Shown here piece by piece: positions 49,311-57,786 of a DNA stretch of 64,000 nt (positions are counted from its first letter, which is position 1; each line of letters begins with the position of its first letter). The DNA lies in the NCBI GenBank assembly GCA_041082245.1, contig JBDOIE010000006.1:18545-82544 (forward strand). Reading direction: 5' to 3'. This DNA is from DAOTVY01 sp041082245 (GTDB lineage Bacteria; Chloroflexota; Chloroflexia; DTKN01). A model generated the notes under the pieces. It made no database searches and was not told the DNA's origin. It worked only from the letters and a program-made list of their open reading frames with translations. The translations under genes and the position numbers were made by a program.

Positions 49311-50542
49311 TTGTCGCCCTCCAGCAAGGGGATCACCTTGCGGCGAACGATCGTTTCCCATAAAGATTCCCTGCGCACCCGGTAGCGCAGCCTTGCCGTG
49401 CCATCGGTGCACAACCGTTCCCAGATGCGCTTCGCGATGGCATCGGGCGACGTGTCGGTGCCAAAGCGCTCCACGTCTTCCCGGCCGGCCTCTCGGAAAG
49501 GCGGGATGTTGCTGCAAAATACCGGCAGGCGCGCCAGGCCTGCTTCCAGGATGGGAATCCCAAATCCCTCCTGTTTGCTCGGGAAGAGGAGAAAATCGGC
49601 CAGTCCATAGAGGTCCGCCATCGTGGCATCGTCCGGCGTGATCCCGAGCTGGTAGAGCAGGTGCGCAGCCCCTTCCAGCCCCAGTTCTCCGCGCAGCACG
49701 ATCAACCGCTCGAGATAGGCCTGGTTCGCCGGATTGTGGGGCCCCGGCGGCCCGGTGACAATCAGCCGGGCGTCCTCCCCGCTGAGCTGGCGCAGGCTCG
49801 CCAGGACGTGGAATGCCAGCTCGACGTTCTTGCGTGGGGTCAGGCGCGCCGGCAGGAGCAGGATCGGGCCGGCTTCCAGCAGTCCGAGCCTGCGCACGAG
49901 CTCGCGCGTTGTCGGCGTCCACCGGAAAAAAGACTCGGCATCCACCCCCGGCGGCACCACGGCGATCTCCGCCCGCGAGAGCCCGTACAGCCGCGCGAGC
50001 CGCTCCTGCTGCGCCGCGGAGACGGTGACGTTCCGAACACCGGGCCAGGGTCGGCGCAACAGGTCCCACGGGTAGCCGTCGTGGAGCTCCGGCTGGTACT
50101 GGGGGGTATCCCACGCCAGGTCGTGATGCCAGCCGACGACCACACATCCGCGATCCCGAGAAGCCCGATCCTGCACCCAATCGTACAGCGCAGCGGTCAG
50201 GGGCAGGTTCTTATGCATCGTAAGGACGTTGTGCACGATCAGGGCATCGACCGTGGACAGTTCCGCATCGAGCCATTGCCGAAGGCGCGCGCGCAACAGC
50301 TCAAACGCAGGGGGGACCTGGCCCTTATCCAGCGCTCGCTTGACCGCAAGCACTTCGGGGTGGTTGCTACCGGCCTCGGGCCGGACGCGCACTTCCACGC
50401 CCTCGCCCCAGGCGCGACCGTCTCCGGCCAGCACCCGTACCACGTGGCCGGCCCGGGCAAGTTCCGAAGCGTGATAGGCGATCGTCCGTTCCACACCGCC
50501 GACGACCGGCGGTGCAGCGTAGTGCAGGATCGCAACTCTCAC
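49307..50542 (-). CDS. GT4 glycosyltransferase (candidate mannosylglucosylglycerate synthase-like)
   Basis: A 411-residue GT-B enzyme. The start is GTG 50540-50542 in a GTGA overlap with the PII-like gene. The N-terminus VRVAILHYAAPPVVGGVERTIAYHASEL is the acceptor domain. LLPARLTPRKNVELAFHVL, VTGPPGPHNPANQAYL and the E-x7-E motif KQEGFGIPILEAGLA form the donor side. Its place between a PII-like gene and GpgS, with 4-base overlaps on both sides, suggests that it extends or uses glucosylglycerate. Known MggS enzymes that make mannosylglucosylglycerate are GT4. The sugar specificity cannot be seen. Confidence 0.85.
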   Translation of the reverse strand: MRVAILHYAAPPVVGGVERTIAYHASELARAGHVVRVLAGDGRAWGEGVEVRVRPEAGSNHPEVLAVKRALDKGQVPPAFELLRARLRQWLDAELSTVDALIVHNVLTMHKNLPLTAALYDWVQDRASRDRGCVVVGWHHDLAWDTPQYQPELHDGYPWDLLRRPWPGVRNVTVSAAQQERLARLYGLSRAEIAVVPPGVDAESFFRWTPTTRELVRRLGLLEAGPILLLPARLTPRKNVELAFHVLASLRQLSGEDARLIVTGPPGPHNPANQAYLERLIVLRGELGLEGAAHLLYQLGITPDDATMADLYGLADFLLFPSKQEGFGIPILEAGLARLPVFCSNIPPFREAGREDVERFGTDTSPDAIAKRIWERLCTDGTARLRYRVRRESLWETIVRRKVIPLLEGDK

Positions 50543-50913
50543 TTTTTCTCCCGCTTCCAGTATGGGCAAAGCCCATACGCGCGCGGCACCGGGATCACAA
50601 AAAGGATCCCGCTGTTCGGCGCATCGAAATCGCCCCCGACGGCCATCTCGGTCTCGGCGATCAGCCGGTCCAGGTCGAAATCATCGTCCACCAGCGCGAA
50701 CGCGGTCCGGTGGTGGTACTCCTCGCCTTCCATAAGGTGCCGCAATGATGGGAACAGGGGCAGGTCTTCCCGCTGGCCGCGCAGCTCACGGATCTTCTGG
50801 AGCCCGATGCTCTCCAGGATCGTCACCCCCGACACGCCGCACCGTTCCCACGCTTCCAGGACGGCGTGGCACTTCTCCACGCTCGGCATCACGACCACGA
50901 CCAGATTCGGCAT
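50539..50913 (-). CDS. PII-like signalling protein
   Basis: A 124-residue protein with the ferredoxin-like beta-alpha-beta-beta-alpha-beta order of the PII superfamily: strand NLVVVVMPS, helix KCHAVLEAWERCG, strand VSGVTILES, a long loop rich in charged residues (the position of the T-loop), strand RTAFALVDD, helix LDRLIAETEM, and GDFDAPNSGILFVIPV, which resembles the PII end motif. The ATG at 50913 follows GAAGGAGGCAACCC. PII-like proteins near transporters sense nucleotides and gate them. Here it lies inside the 3' end of the antiporter gene (128-base overlap) and 4-base coupled to the GT4 gene. Confidence 0.7.
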   Translation of the reverse strand: MPNLVVVVMPSVEKCHAVLEAWERCGVSGVTILESIGLQKIRELRGQREDLPLFPSLRHLMEGEEYHHRTAFALVDDDFDLDRLIAETEMAVGGDFDAPNSGILFVIPVPRAYGLCPYWKREKK

Positions 50914-52114
50914 GGGTTGCCTCCTTCGCTCTGAAGGCCAGTCGCAGCAGGAATGGGGTGACCAGCGTGGTGAACAGCACGAGAAAGGTGACGACGGCAA
51001 AAGTGCTCTCGTGCACCAGTCCCGCTTGCAAGCCCACCGTCGCTACGATCAGCCCGACTTCGCCGCGGCTGACCATCCCCAATCCCACCCGGAAAGCTTC
51101 GCGGTTTCCGAAACCACCGAGGCGCGCCCCAAGCCCGCACCCCACGACCTTCGAAAGCACCGCAACGAGCACCAGAACCAGCGCAAAGAGGAGATCCTGT
51201 GCGCTCAGCAGGCGAACGTTCGTTTTCAGCCCGATGCTGACGAAAAAGATCGGCACCAGGAACGCGTAGGTGATCGCATGCATCGGGCGGGAAATCTCCT
51301 CGCGCAGGTGGCTGCGGCCGAAGCCTATCCCCGCCAGGAAGGCACCGGTGATCGCGGCGAGTCCCCCGAAGGTCTCGGCGGACCACGAAAAGGCCAGCAC
51401 GGTGACAAGCACGAGCGAGGCCAGCCCCTCGGTAATCGGTTGCCGATCCACCCAATCCGCCAACCGGGGCAGGAGGAAAAAGCCGATGGCGACGGCCGCG
51501 CCCAGGTAGAGTACCATCCGCGCGAGGACCAGCAGGATCGCACCGGCACTGGCGTGCCCTCCCTCCAGAGCCGTCATGACCGACAGCACCAGGATCACGA
51601 GCACGTCGTCCACCACGGCGGCCCCCAGAAGTGCCACGCCCTCCGGCGTCCGTAGCTTCTCCAGCTCCAGGAGCGTTTGGGCGCTGATGCTCACGCTGGT
51701 TGCGGTCAGGATCACGCCGACAAAGACCGCCGCGCGTCCCTGGTAGCCGAAAGGCAACGCGGCCAGGGCCCCCAGGGCCAGCGGGAAGATAACCCCGCTC
51801 ACCCCAGCAAGCGTGGCCACCCGGCCGGCCCGACGCATCTCGGTGAGGTCGATCTCGAGCCCGGCCAGGAACATCAGACACACAACCCCGAGCTCCGCAA
51901 GCTGGTAGATCGTCTCTTCGAGGAGGTGCGGGTTGTGGACATCCCGCAGGAAAGGCAGCCCGAGCAGATTCAGAACGCTCGGCCCAAGCAGGAGGCCCAC
52001 GAGCAGCTCGCCCAGAACGGCCGGCTGCCGCAGGCGCCGGGCGATCCAGCCTCCGGCCTTGGCTCCGGCAATCACGCACACCAGGGTGAAGATCAGACGA
52101 AGAAAAGGTGTCAT
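50786..52114 (-). CDS. Kef-type cation:proton antiporter (CPA2)
   Basis: A 442-residue monovalent cation:proton antiporter with 12-13 hydrophobic helices. Landmarks are LGELLVGLLLGPSVLNLLG, LAELGVVCLMFLAGLEIDL, LTATSVSISAQTLLE, GAAVVDDVLVILVLS with the acidic transport pair, and SRGEVGLIVATVGL. No TrkA-N domain is fused. The last 45 residues are hydrophilic, low-complexity and overlap the PII-like gene, so the frame may have been extended by loss of a stop. The ATG at 52112-52114 follows AAAGGAGGTTAC and overlaps the glycosidase stop by 4 bases. It should export or import K+ or Na+ against protons. Confidence 0.9.
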   Translation of the reverse strand: MTPFLRLIFTLVCVIAGAKAGGWIARRLRQPAVLGELLVGLLLGPSVLNLLGLPFLRDVHNPHLLEETIYQLAELGVVCLMFLAGLEIDLTEMRRAGRVATLAGVSGVIFPLALGALAALPFGYQGRAAVFVGVILTATSVSISAQTLLELEKLRTPEGVALLGAAVVDDVLVILVLSVMTALEGGHASAGAILLVLARMVLYLGAAVAIGFFLLPRLADWVDRQPITEGLASLVLVTVLAFSWSAETFGGLAAITGAFLAGIGFGRSHLREEISRPMHAITYAFLVPIFFVSIGLKTNVRLLSAQDLLFALVLVLVAVLSKVVGCGLGARLGGFGNREAFRVGLGMVSRGEVGLIVATVGLQAGLVHESTFAVVTFLVLFTTLVTPFLLRLAFRAKEATHAESGRGRDAERGEVPRRPGSVGTVRRVGGDDPGEHRAPEDP

Positions 52115-53928
52115 GTAACCTCCTTTGCTGCCCTGGATGCCTCCCGAGTGGCCTGGACGGCCAAATCGATGAACACCGCAGCCGTCCACCCGAAGATCGG
52201 CGCCGCCCTGGGAGGGTGGTCACCGGTCTCGGGATGGTAGTATTCGTAAAGATCCTCGTGTTGCAGGATCAGCTCGAGGGTGCGCTCGCGGAGCTCTCGC
52301 GCAAGTGCGACTTCGCCGATCCGCTCCAGGGCCTCGATGAAAAGGTAATTGACATTCACCCACGTCGGCCCGCGCCACATCTGGTTGGGGTCATAGTGCG
52401 GGTCACAGCGCGCGACCGTAGGGATCGGGTAAAGCGGCCAGAATTCGCGTTCCTCGGTGAGGTGCTCGATCAACCGCCGCTGTACGCGCGGGGCCAGCCG
52501 GCCGGTCCAGAGCGGCAACAGGCTAAGAGGGGTCACCACGCGCACCGGCACTTCGCGACCCGATTCGTCCCGCCGAAGCGCCCAGAACAGGCCCGCCCGT
52601 TCGTCCCACATCTGCTCCAACATCCGCCGTACGATGCGCTCAGCACCCTCGCGCCACCGCGGGACGTCGGACTTTTCCCCGATCCGGGAAGCGATCTCCG
52701 CCAGCGCCTCCTGCTGCAGGCAAAGGTACGTGTTCAGGTCGGGGCCTTCGACGGGCATTCCTTCGTCCCATAACGGGCTGTCATCGAGCCCGGAGGAAAA
52801 GGGATGGTTGTACTGGCACAGGCCGTCACGATCGTCGTCGTTGAAGGCAAACCACCATTCGTTCCAGCGCACGAGCGGCTCGTAGATCTCGTCCAAGAAA
52901 TCGAGGTGGCCGCTCGTCTCGTACAGCTTGAGCGCCGTCCAGGCCAGGAGAGGCGGCTTCGTCACATCCGCGTCCACCGGGCCGGAAAGGTGCGTGACGA
53001 TGCCCTCGTCGTGCACCGCGTCCGGGATCATCCCATCCTCGCGCTGATGGTCCAGGAGCAACCGTAACTGATCCTCCGCGAGGCGCACGTCCACGTGTCG
53101 GTACGCCAGGGCGTGGAAGTAGGCGTCCCAGTTCCAGACGCCGACATAGTGGACTTTGCTCGGGCTCATCCCCTCCCGGGTCATATAGTACCGGGTGCTC
53201 AGGAGGCCCGCGCGCATCACCCACCAGGCATAGTAGTATTGCTTCTCGTAACGCGGCAACACCGGTGGAGCGGCGGCAAACCACTCGTGCCAGCGCCGCT
53301 CGGCAGCCGGGATCACCGCCTCCGCAGGGGGAACGGTGCGGTTGAACCCAAGCCTTGGGGAGATGTTGAGCACCATCGCGGTCCCCGAACCGGCTTCTGG
53401 GACAGTCTCGACCTCGAAGTAACCGTCGGGCTGCTCCGCGAGCCTGTTCAGCCGCAGACGTGTGTTAAAGGTGTATGCCGTATTCCGCGGCCCGTGGAAC
53501 GTACCCCCTCTGCGGTCCAGGCGTCCGTTGTCCGCCTGCACCTGGAAGCGAAAACCGACGGCCGATTCGGGCAACCAGAAATGAAGCGTTTCCATATCCT
53601 GGAACGAGACCCACACCGAACCCAGCGGGGTGGACAGCACGAGCAGGTGCGGATAACTGGTCACCTCCACAGGCAGGGGCGCTCCATCGGGCGCGATCAG
53701 CCTGAAGCCGTCCACGATCGGCCGCCGCAGGCGGTAGTTGCCGTAGCGGGCCTCTTGCTTTACCCACCGCTCGGCAAGCCGGATGCAGAAAGGGGCCTGC
53801 GGGCTCTCCGCGGTGCGCGAGAACAGGATGCGAGAGCCGCGCTCGGTAAACGGGATGTGAACCAGGTCGATGCGATCTCGAAGCATACACAGGAAAGCCG
53901 ATTCGGGTTCGTCGAGGCGTTTTCCCAT
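52111..53928 (-). CDS. GH63-type glycosidase, probable glucosylglycerate/mannosylglycerate hydrolase
   Basis: A 605-residue (alpha/alpha)6-barrel glycosidase. The segment VGVWNWDAYFHALAYRHVD holds the likely catalytic acid (the W-x-W-D motif). MWRGPTWVNVNYLFIEAL and DHPPRAAPIFGWTAAVF are further barrel motifs of GH63/GH37 enzymes. The N-terminal half is a beta-sandwich (about 1-230). MgH and GgH from Thermus, Rubrobacter and Mycobacterium, which split mannosylglycerate or glucosylglycerate, are in this group. Association with GpgS and GpgP makes that substrate likely. The ATG at 53928 follows GGAGGGGCGTGTACGG; ATG 53949 is an alternative. It is the first gene of the operon. Confidence 0.85.
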   Translation of the reverse strand: MGKRLDEPESAFLCMLRDRIDLVHIPFTERGSRILFSRTAESPQAPFCIRLAERWVKQEARYGNYRLRRPIVDGFRLIAPDGAPLPVEVTSYPHLLVLSTPLGSVWVSFQDMETLHFWLPESAVGFRFQVQADNGRLDRRGGTFHGPRNTAYTFNTRLRLNRLAEQPDGYFEVETVPEAGSGTAMVLNISPRLGFNRTVPPAEAVIPAAERRWHEWFAAAPPVLPRYEKQYYYAWWVMRAGLLSTRYYMTREGMSPSKVHYVGVWNWDAYFHALAYRHVDVRLAEDQLRLLLDHQREDGMIPDAVHDEGIVTHLSGPVDADVTKPPLLAWTALKLYETSGHLDFLDEIYEPLVRWNEWWFAFNDDDRDGLCQYNHPFSSGLDDSPLWDEGMPVEGPDLNTYLCLQQEALAEIASRIGEKSDVPRWREGAERIVRRMLEQMWDERAGLFWALRRDESGREVPVRVVTPLSLLPLWTGRLAPRVQRRLIEHLTEEREFWPLYPIPTVARCDPHYDPNQMWRGPTWVNVNYLFIEALERIGEVALARELRERTLELILQHEDLYEYYHPETGDHPPRAAPIFGWTAAVFIDLAVQATREASRAAKEVT

Positions 53929-54015
53929 CCGTACACGCCCCTCCGTCATGCATCGTGTAAAATCACCTCGCGTCAAGTGGTCCGAATGCCGCGTGCCGAT
54001 GGCGCGGGCCCTAGA

Positions 54016-54717
54016 TCAGCCTTCGTAGAACAGGATGCACCCACAGTTCTCACAGCGCACGAGCGCCTCGCCCAGGGCTGCCTTCCGCGTGAGAAGCGCT
54101 ACCTCCAGACGGCAATTGGAGCACGCGGTCCCCTCGATCCGGGCCACCGCCCGGCCACGCGACGCGCGGATCTGCTCATAGACCTGCAAGAGAACAGGGG
54201 AAACGGCGCTCGCCTGAGCGGTGCGTTCGGAAACAAGCCGCTCCCGTTCCGCGGCGCAGGCCGTTTCTTCCGCCTGCAAATGGTCCAGGGAGGCCCGATA
54301 CTCCGCGAGCGTCGCTTCCAGCTCCTGCCGGAGCTCGTCGAGGCGAGCCCGCATCTCGTCGAGCGTCAGAAGGCGGGCGAGCGCCTCGTCTTCCAGTTCC
54401 CCTTTCCTCGCACGGAGCTGTTCGATCTGCGCTTCCAGCGCCTGTGCCTCACGCGGCGAGTGAACGGCTGCACTGTAGAGCCGTAACTCGGCTTCCTGGA
54501 GCCGCGCTTCCGTCTCCTGGAGAGCCCGTTCTGCCCTGCGGAGGCGCAGCTCTTCGTCGCGCAACGCGCGTTCTTGTTCCTCCACCGAGCGTCTGCGGGC
54601 CTCTAGCCCCTTTTCGACCTCCGCCCGCCGCGTGGCACAGCTCTGGAGCCGCGCGGTTTGGAGCGCGATCTGGTCATCCAGTTCCTGAAGCCGCATGAGT
54701 TGCTCCACCGGTCGCAT
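54016..54717 (-). CDS. C4 zinc-ribbon coiled-coil hairpin protein (CT398-like)
   Basis: A 233-residue protein. Residues about 10-175 are an antiparallel coiled coil rich in Glu, Arg, Ala and Leu with the turn at SAAVHSPREAQALEAQI. The C-terminus is a zinc ribbon (ACSNCRLEV then VRCENCGCILF). This architecture matches the CT398-like/YbgI-neighbour family, proposed scaffolding proteins without a defined function. The ATG at 54715-54717 is downstream of its own promoter. The stop is 87 bases before the glycosidase start, so read-through into the compatible-solute operon is possible. Confidence 0.88.
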   Translation of the reverse strand: MRPVEQLMRLQELDDQIALQTARLQSCATRRAEVEKGLEARRRSVEEQERALRDEELRLRRAERALQETEARLQEAELRLYSAAVHSPREAQALEAQIEQLRARKGELEDEALARLLTLDEMRARLDELRQELEATLAEYRASLDHLQAEETACAAERERLVSERTAQASAVSPVLLQVYEQIRASRGRAVARIEGTACSNCRLEVALLTRKAALGEALVRCENCGCILFYEG

Positions 54718-54766
54718 ACTGGTCTCCCAGAAGCCCTATCGGTACGGCGCACTGCGGGGCTTGAGT

Positions 54767-54795
54767 AGTATAGCATGGAAGGATGTTCACGACAA
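54767..54795 (-). promoter_or_regulatory. Sigma-70 promoter of the zinc-ribbon gene
   Basis: Read leftward: TTGTCG (complement of 54790-54795), a 17-bp spacer, TATACT (complement of 54767-54772). It may also drive the downstream compatible-solute operon, for which no separate good promoter is seen. Confidence 0.75.
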
Positions 54796-54965
54796 GCAGG
54801 CCGCCGGCCTGGATCAAGGGCACCCAGCCAGAGCGCAGGTAAAGGGAGGAAATCGGCTATCACGAAGGGGAACACGCCGCTCGAGGCGGCGCAGAGCACC
54901 TACGACGTGTGGCACCCACGCTTCTGCGGTGGAAGAGCTCTTGGTTTCCGTGCGTTCGGCAAAGG

Positions 54966-55580
54966 TCAAGCGATTTCAGGCCCATCCGCTGCGAGCAACC
55001 GAAGCAGGATCTCGCGCGCCTTGAGCCCGGCCCGGCCACGATGGCTCACCCGGTTTTTCTCTTCCGGAGCCAGCTCCGCCATTGTGCGTCCCAGCTCAGG
55101 AAGCCAGAAGACCGGATCGTACCCGAAACCACCTTCCCCACGGGGTTCGCCGAGGATGAGCCCCGAGCACTCCCCCTCACAGATGTGGACCTGGCCCCGG
55201 GGTGTGGCAATGGCAATCACACACCGGAAACGCGCCGTACGCCGTTCCGGAGGAACCCCTTCTAAGCGCCTGAGAAGCAGACGGTACCGCTCGGCATCGC
55301 TCCCCAGGCCGCCGTCGTAGCGATGGGACCGGACGCCGGGTTCCCCTCCGAGGGCATCTACCTCCAGCCCAGAATCGTCGGCCAAAGCCACCAGGCCGCT
55401 TGCTGCCGCGTAAGCGGAGGCTTTGCGGCGCGCGTTCTCCTCGTACGTTTCTCCGGTCTCGGGAACCTCGACCGCCAGCCCGAGCTCCTGCGGTGTCACG
55501 AGCTCGACCGGCAGCCCATCCAGGATCTCACAGTACTCCCGCACTTTGCCCGGGTTGTTCGTCGCCAGCAGCACGCGCAT
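54966..55580 (-). CDS. rdgB: XTP/dITP diphosphatase (RdgB/HAM1 family)
   Basis: A 204-residue house-cleaning pyrophosphatase that removes dITP, XTP and ITP. Signature segments: LLATNNPGKVREY at the N-terminus, ALADDSGLEVDALGGEPG, and EEKNRVSHRGRAGL at the C-terminus. The ATG at 55580 follows AAGGATAGC and is four bases after the trmD stop; the open frame further upstream is shadow of trmD. It is the last gene of the operon GHMP kinase-trmD-rdgB. Confidence 0.95.
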   Translation of the reverse strand: MRVLLATNNPGKVREYCEILDGLPVELVTPQELGLAVEVPETGETYEENARRKASAYAAASGLVALADDSGLEVDALGGEPGVRSHRYDGGLGSDAERYRLLLRRLEGVPPERRTARFRCVIAIATPRGQVHICEGECSGLILGEPRGEGGFGYDPVFWLPELGRTMAELAPEEKNRVSHRGRAGLKAREILLRLLAADGPEIA

Positions 55581-55584
55581 AAAG

Positions 55585-56322
55585 CTATCCTTCGACATCC
55601 TTCCACCCCAGTGCGCGCAGGAAGGCCCGGTCCTTCTTCTCCAGCGCGGCACGGGCCAGCAGCTCGGGACGCCGCAGGTACGTCCGGCGCAACGCCTCTT
55701 CCCGCCGCCACCGCGCGATCTCGGCATGGTGGCCGGAAAGAAGGATGGCAGGCACCTCGAGCCCGTGGTAACGGGCCGGCCGGGTGTAGTGGGGATACTC
55801 GAGCAGGCCGGCAGCGTGCGATTCGTGCTCGAGCGATTCCGCATCCACCACTCCGGGGACCAGCCGCGCGACCGCATCCACGAGCACCATCGCCGGGAGC
55901 TCTCCACCCGTCAGGACATAGTCGCCGATGGAGATCTCCTCGTCCACGTGCAGTGCGCGCACCCGTTCGTCCACGCCCTCGTAACGGCCGCACACCAGGA
56001 TCAGGCGTGGCCAGGCGGCCAGCTGCCGTGCGATCGTGTGGGTGAGGAGGCGCCCCTGCGGCGTCAGCAGCACGACCGGCCCCGGACAATCGAGCGCCCG
56101 TACCGCCTCGATGGCCCGGCCCAGGAGATCCGCGCGGATCACCATGCCCGCGCCGCCTCCGTAGGGCGTGTCATCCACCGTGCGGTGACGGTCCGTCGCC
56201 CAATCCCGGATATTGTGCAAATGGATGGAGATCAGCCCCCGTTGCACAGCCCGGGCGATGATGCTTTCGTCGAACGGACCCGCAAACATCGAAGGAAACA
56301 GGGTCAGGATGTCAATGCGCAT
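55585..56322 (-). CDS. trmD: tRNA (guanine(37)-N1)-methyltransferase TrmD
   Basis: A 245-residue SPOUT-class methyltransferase that makes m1G37 and prevents frameshifts. Typical parts: MRIDILTLFPSMFAGPFDESI, DDTPYGGGAGMVIRADLL, and the trefoil-knot SAM site CGRYEGVDERV followed by EISIGDYVLTGGELPAMVL. The ATG at 56322 follows GAGGAGCCCG and overlaps the kinase gene by 11 bases. It is not next to rimM, rpsP or rplS, unlike in most bacteria. Confidence 0.97.
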   Translation of the reverse strand: MRIDILTLFPSMFAGPFDESIIARAVQRGLISIHLHNIRDWATDRHRTVDDTPYGGGAGMVIRADLLGRAIEAVRALDCPGPVVLLTPQGRLLTHTIARQLAAWPRLILVCGRYEGVDERVRALHVDEEISIGDYVLTGGELPAMVLVDAVARLVPGVVDAESLEHESHAAGLLEYPHYTRPARYHGLEVPAILLSGHHAEIARWRREEALRRTYLRRPELLARAALEKKDRAFLRALGWKDVEG

Positions 56323-57373
56323 CGGGCTCCTCTTCCACCTCCCACGTCTGGAGGCCCCGCAGGTCAAAGTTGAAGGGCACGACCTGCCCGCCGGCCTCTT
56401 CCAGTGCCTGGGCGACACGATGCTTCCGCTCGAACGGGCACAGGAAGACGAAGTAGCCACCCCCGCCGGCGCCAAGCAGCTTTCCGCCGATCGCCCCGGC
56501 CCGCCGAGCGGTCTCGTAGAGCGCATCGATCGCGGGGTCAGAGATCCCGTGCGCCAGGCGCTTCTTCTGCTCCCATTCGGCGTGCAGGAGCCGCCCGAAA
56601 TCGGCGAACCGCCCCTGCAACAACGCGTTCTTCATCGCGATCGCGATCGCCTTGATCTCGTCCAGCGCCGCAACCACTTCCGGCTTCTTTTCCCGGTACC
56701 CTGCGATCTGCCGGTCCAGGATGTGGCCCGAGAGCCGCGTGCGCCCCGTGTAACACAGGAGCAGCCGGTAATGGAGCTCGTTCAGCGTGGCGTGCGGGAT
56801 GCGCAGCGGGTTGACGACCACATTGTCCCCGAAGAACTCGATGAAGTTAAATCCTCCAAAGGTAGCCGCAAACTGGTCCTGCCAGCCCCCGGGGACGCCC
56901 AGTTCTACCCGCTCGATGTGGTAGGCCAGACGCGCGATCTCGTAGCCGTTCATCGAACGGCCCAACCAGCGGGTAAAAGCGCCGATCAGGGCCACCACCA
57001 TCGCCGACGACGACCCCAGGCCTGACCCGGGCGGCGCATCTGTGTGCAGGAAGAGATCCAGTCCCTCGCCGCAACCGAGCGTGTGCACCACGGCCTTTAC
57101 CAGGTCCAGCTCGCCGTCATAGGGGAGGCGCCGGTCCACATCGTACTTGGCCACGATGTCATAGTCCAGCGACTCGACCCGGATCAGCCCGTTGTTGCGC
57201 GGCACCAGGGTGGCGTAGGCGTACTTATCGATGGTTGCCGAAAGCACCACTCCTCCCCGTTCCTGCGGATAGGGTTCTACGTCCGTTCCGCCGCCTGCGA
57301 AGCTGAGGCGCAGCGGCGCCTGGCTACGGATGACCACCGGAAAACCTCCCGTCACGCTACGGGCCGGCTCCAT
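56312..57373 (-). CDS. GHMP-family sugar kinase (HddA-like)
   Basis: A 353-residue GHMP kinase. The N-terminal substrate motif is VIRSQAPLRLSFAGGGTDVEPY; the ATP motif 2 is PPGSGLGSSSAMVVALIG; motif 3 is GGKLLGAGGGGYFVFLC. It resembles D-glycero-D-manno-heptose-7-phosphate kinases. Substrate is likely a heptose or other sugar phosphate feeding GDP-sugar synthesis. The ATG at 57373 follows CGGGAGGCCGGCTT; an in-frame ATG at 57433 overlaps the promoter. It heads the operon with trmD and rdgB. Confidence 0.88.
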   Translation of the reverse strand: MEPARSVTGGFPVVIRSQAPLRLSFAGGGTDVEPYPQERGGVVLSATIDKYAYATLVPRNNGLIRVESLDYDIVAKYDVDRRLPYDGELDLVKAVVHTLGCGEGLDLFLHTDAPPGSGLGSSSAMVVALIGAFTRWLGRSMNGYEIARLAYHIERVELGVPGGWQDQFAATFGGFNFIEFFGDNVVVNPLRIPHATLNELHYRLLLCYTGRTRLSGHILDRQIAGYREKKPEVVAALDEIKAIAIAMKNALLQGRFADFGRLLHAEWEQKKRLAHGISDPAIDALYETARRAGAIGGKLLGAGGGGYFVFLCPFERKHRVAQALEEAGGQVVPFNFDLRGLQTWEVEEEPDAH

Positions 57374-57404
57374 AAGCCGGCCTCCCGCGACATCCTGCCG
57401 ACTT

Positions 57405-57433
57405 ATTCTTGCACATCTCCCCGGCGCCGTCAA
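57405..57433 (-). promoter_or_regulatory. Sigma-70 promoter of the GHMP kinase-trmD-rdgB operon
   Basis: Read leftward: TTGACG (complement of 57428-57433), a 17-bp spacer, AAGAAT (complement of 57405-57410). It rules out the longer ATG start of the kinase gene. Confidence 0.65.
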
Positions 57434-57467
57434 GCACGGCTTCCCCGTGGTCTAACAGGGCCAGAAC

Positions 57468-57699
57468 GCCGGCGCCTTCGGGTCTCGATATGGCCGCTGC
57501 GCGGCCTACTCGACCCCCGAAGGCACCAGCCGGATTCGCCGGTTGAGCGGTGCTCTGAATCGCGGCGCCCGCAGCGAGCTGCGTATCGAAACCCGGAATC
57601 CAGCCGGCGCATCCGTTGGGCCGCTAGCATGACCTCTACACGGCGCGCTCGGGATCTCGATCTATCGGCGTTCAGCTTCTCCGTCGGAAAACAGGAAAG
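57468..57699 (-). repeat. Dispersed intergenic repeat, copy B
   Basis: In reverse complement this matches 16793-16966 block by block: the 53-base block at 57601-57653 (46 of 53 equal by eye), GGGTTTCGATACG, CTTTCCTGTTTTCC (within 57677-57699) and the GACCCGAAGGCGCCGG block at the far end. Extra sequence between the last two blocks makes it about 60 bases longer than copy A. Confidence 0.75.
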
Positions 57700-57718
57700 C
57701 GCTGGCCAGCCAGCGCGC

Positions 57719-57747
57719 TTGTCAGGCAGCCACCGGCGTGGTATAGT
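57719..57747 (+). promoter_or_regulatory. Sigma-70 promoter of the ApgM gene
   Basis: TTGTCA at 57719-57724, a 17-bp spacer, TATAGT at 57742-57747. The ATG is 40 bases downstream, after a GGAGGTGTGGA ribosome site. Confidence 0.8.
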
Positions 57748-57786
57748 ACGGAGCACCCGAACCCGGAGTAGCGCCGGAGGTGTGGA

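Larger units (their letters stand above)
57374..57786. other. 413-base divergent intergenic region
   Basis: No gene is seen. It contains the leftward promoter of the GHMP kinase operon at 57405-57433, copy B of the dispersed repeat at 57468-57699, and the rightward ApgM promoter at 57719-57747. Confidence 0.65.

Noticed and set aside
49311..50180. N-terminal extension that would make the USP-GpgS protein 901 residues
   Set aside because: The extra 290 codons overlap the GT4 gene in another frame and are Gly/Arg/Ala-rich. The ATG at 49310 has a good ribosome site and a 4-base overlap.
53949..53976. A promoter just before the glycosidase (TTGACG near 53972)
   Set aside because: At 17-bp spacing the -10 position reads ATGCAT, which is too poor to call, so the operon promoter may be the one upstream of the zinc-ribbon gene.
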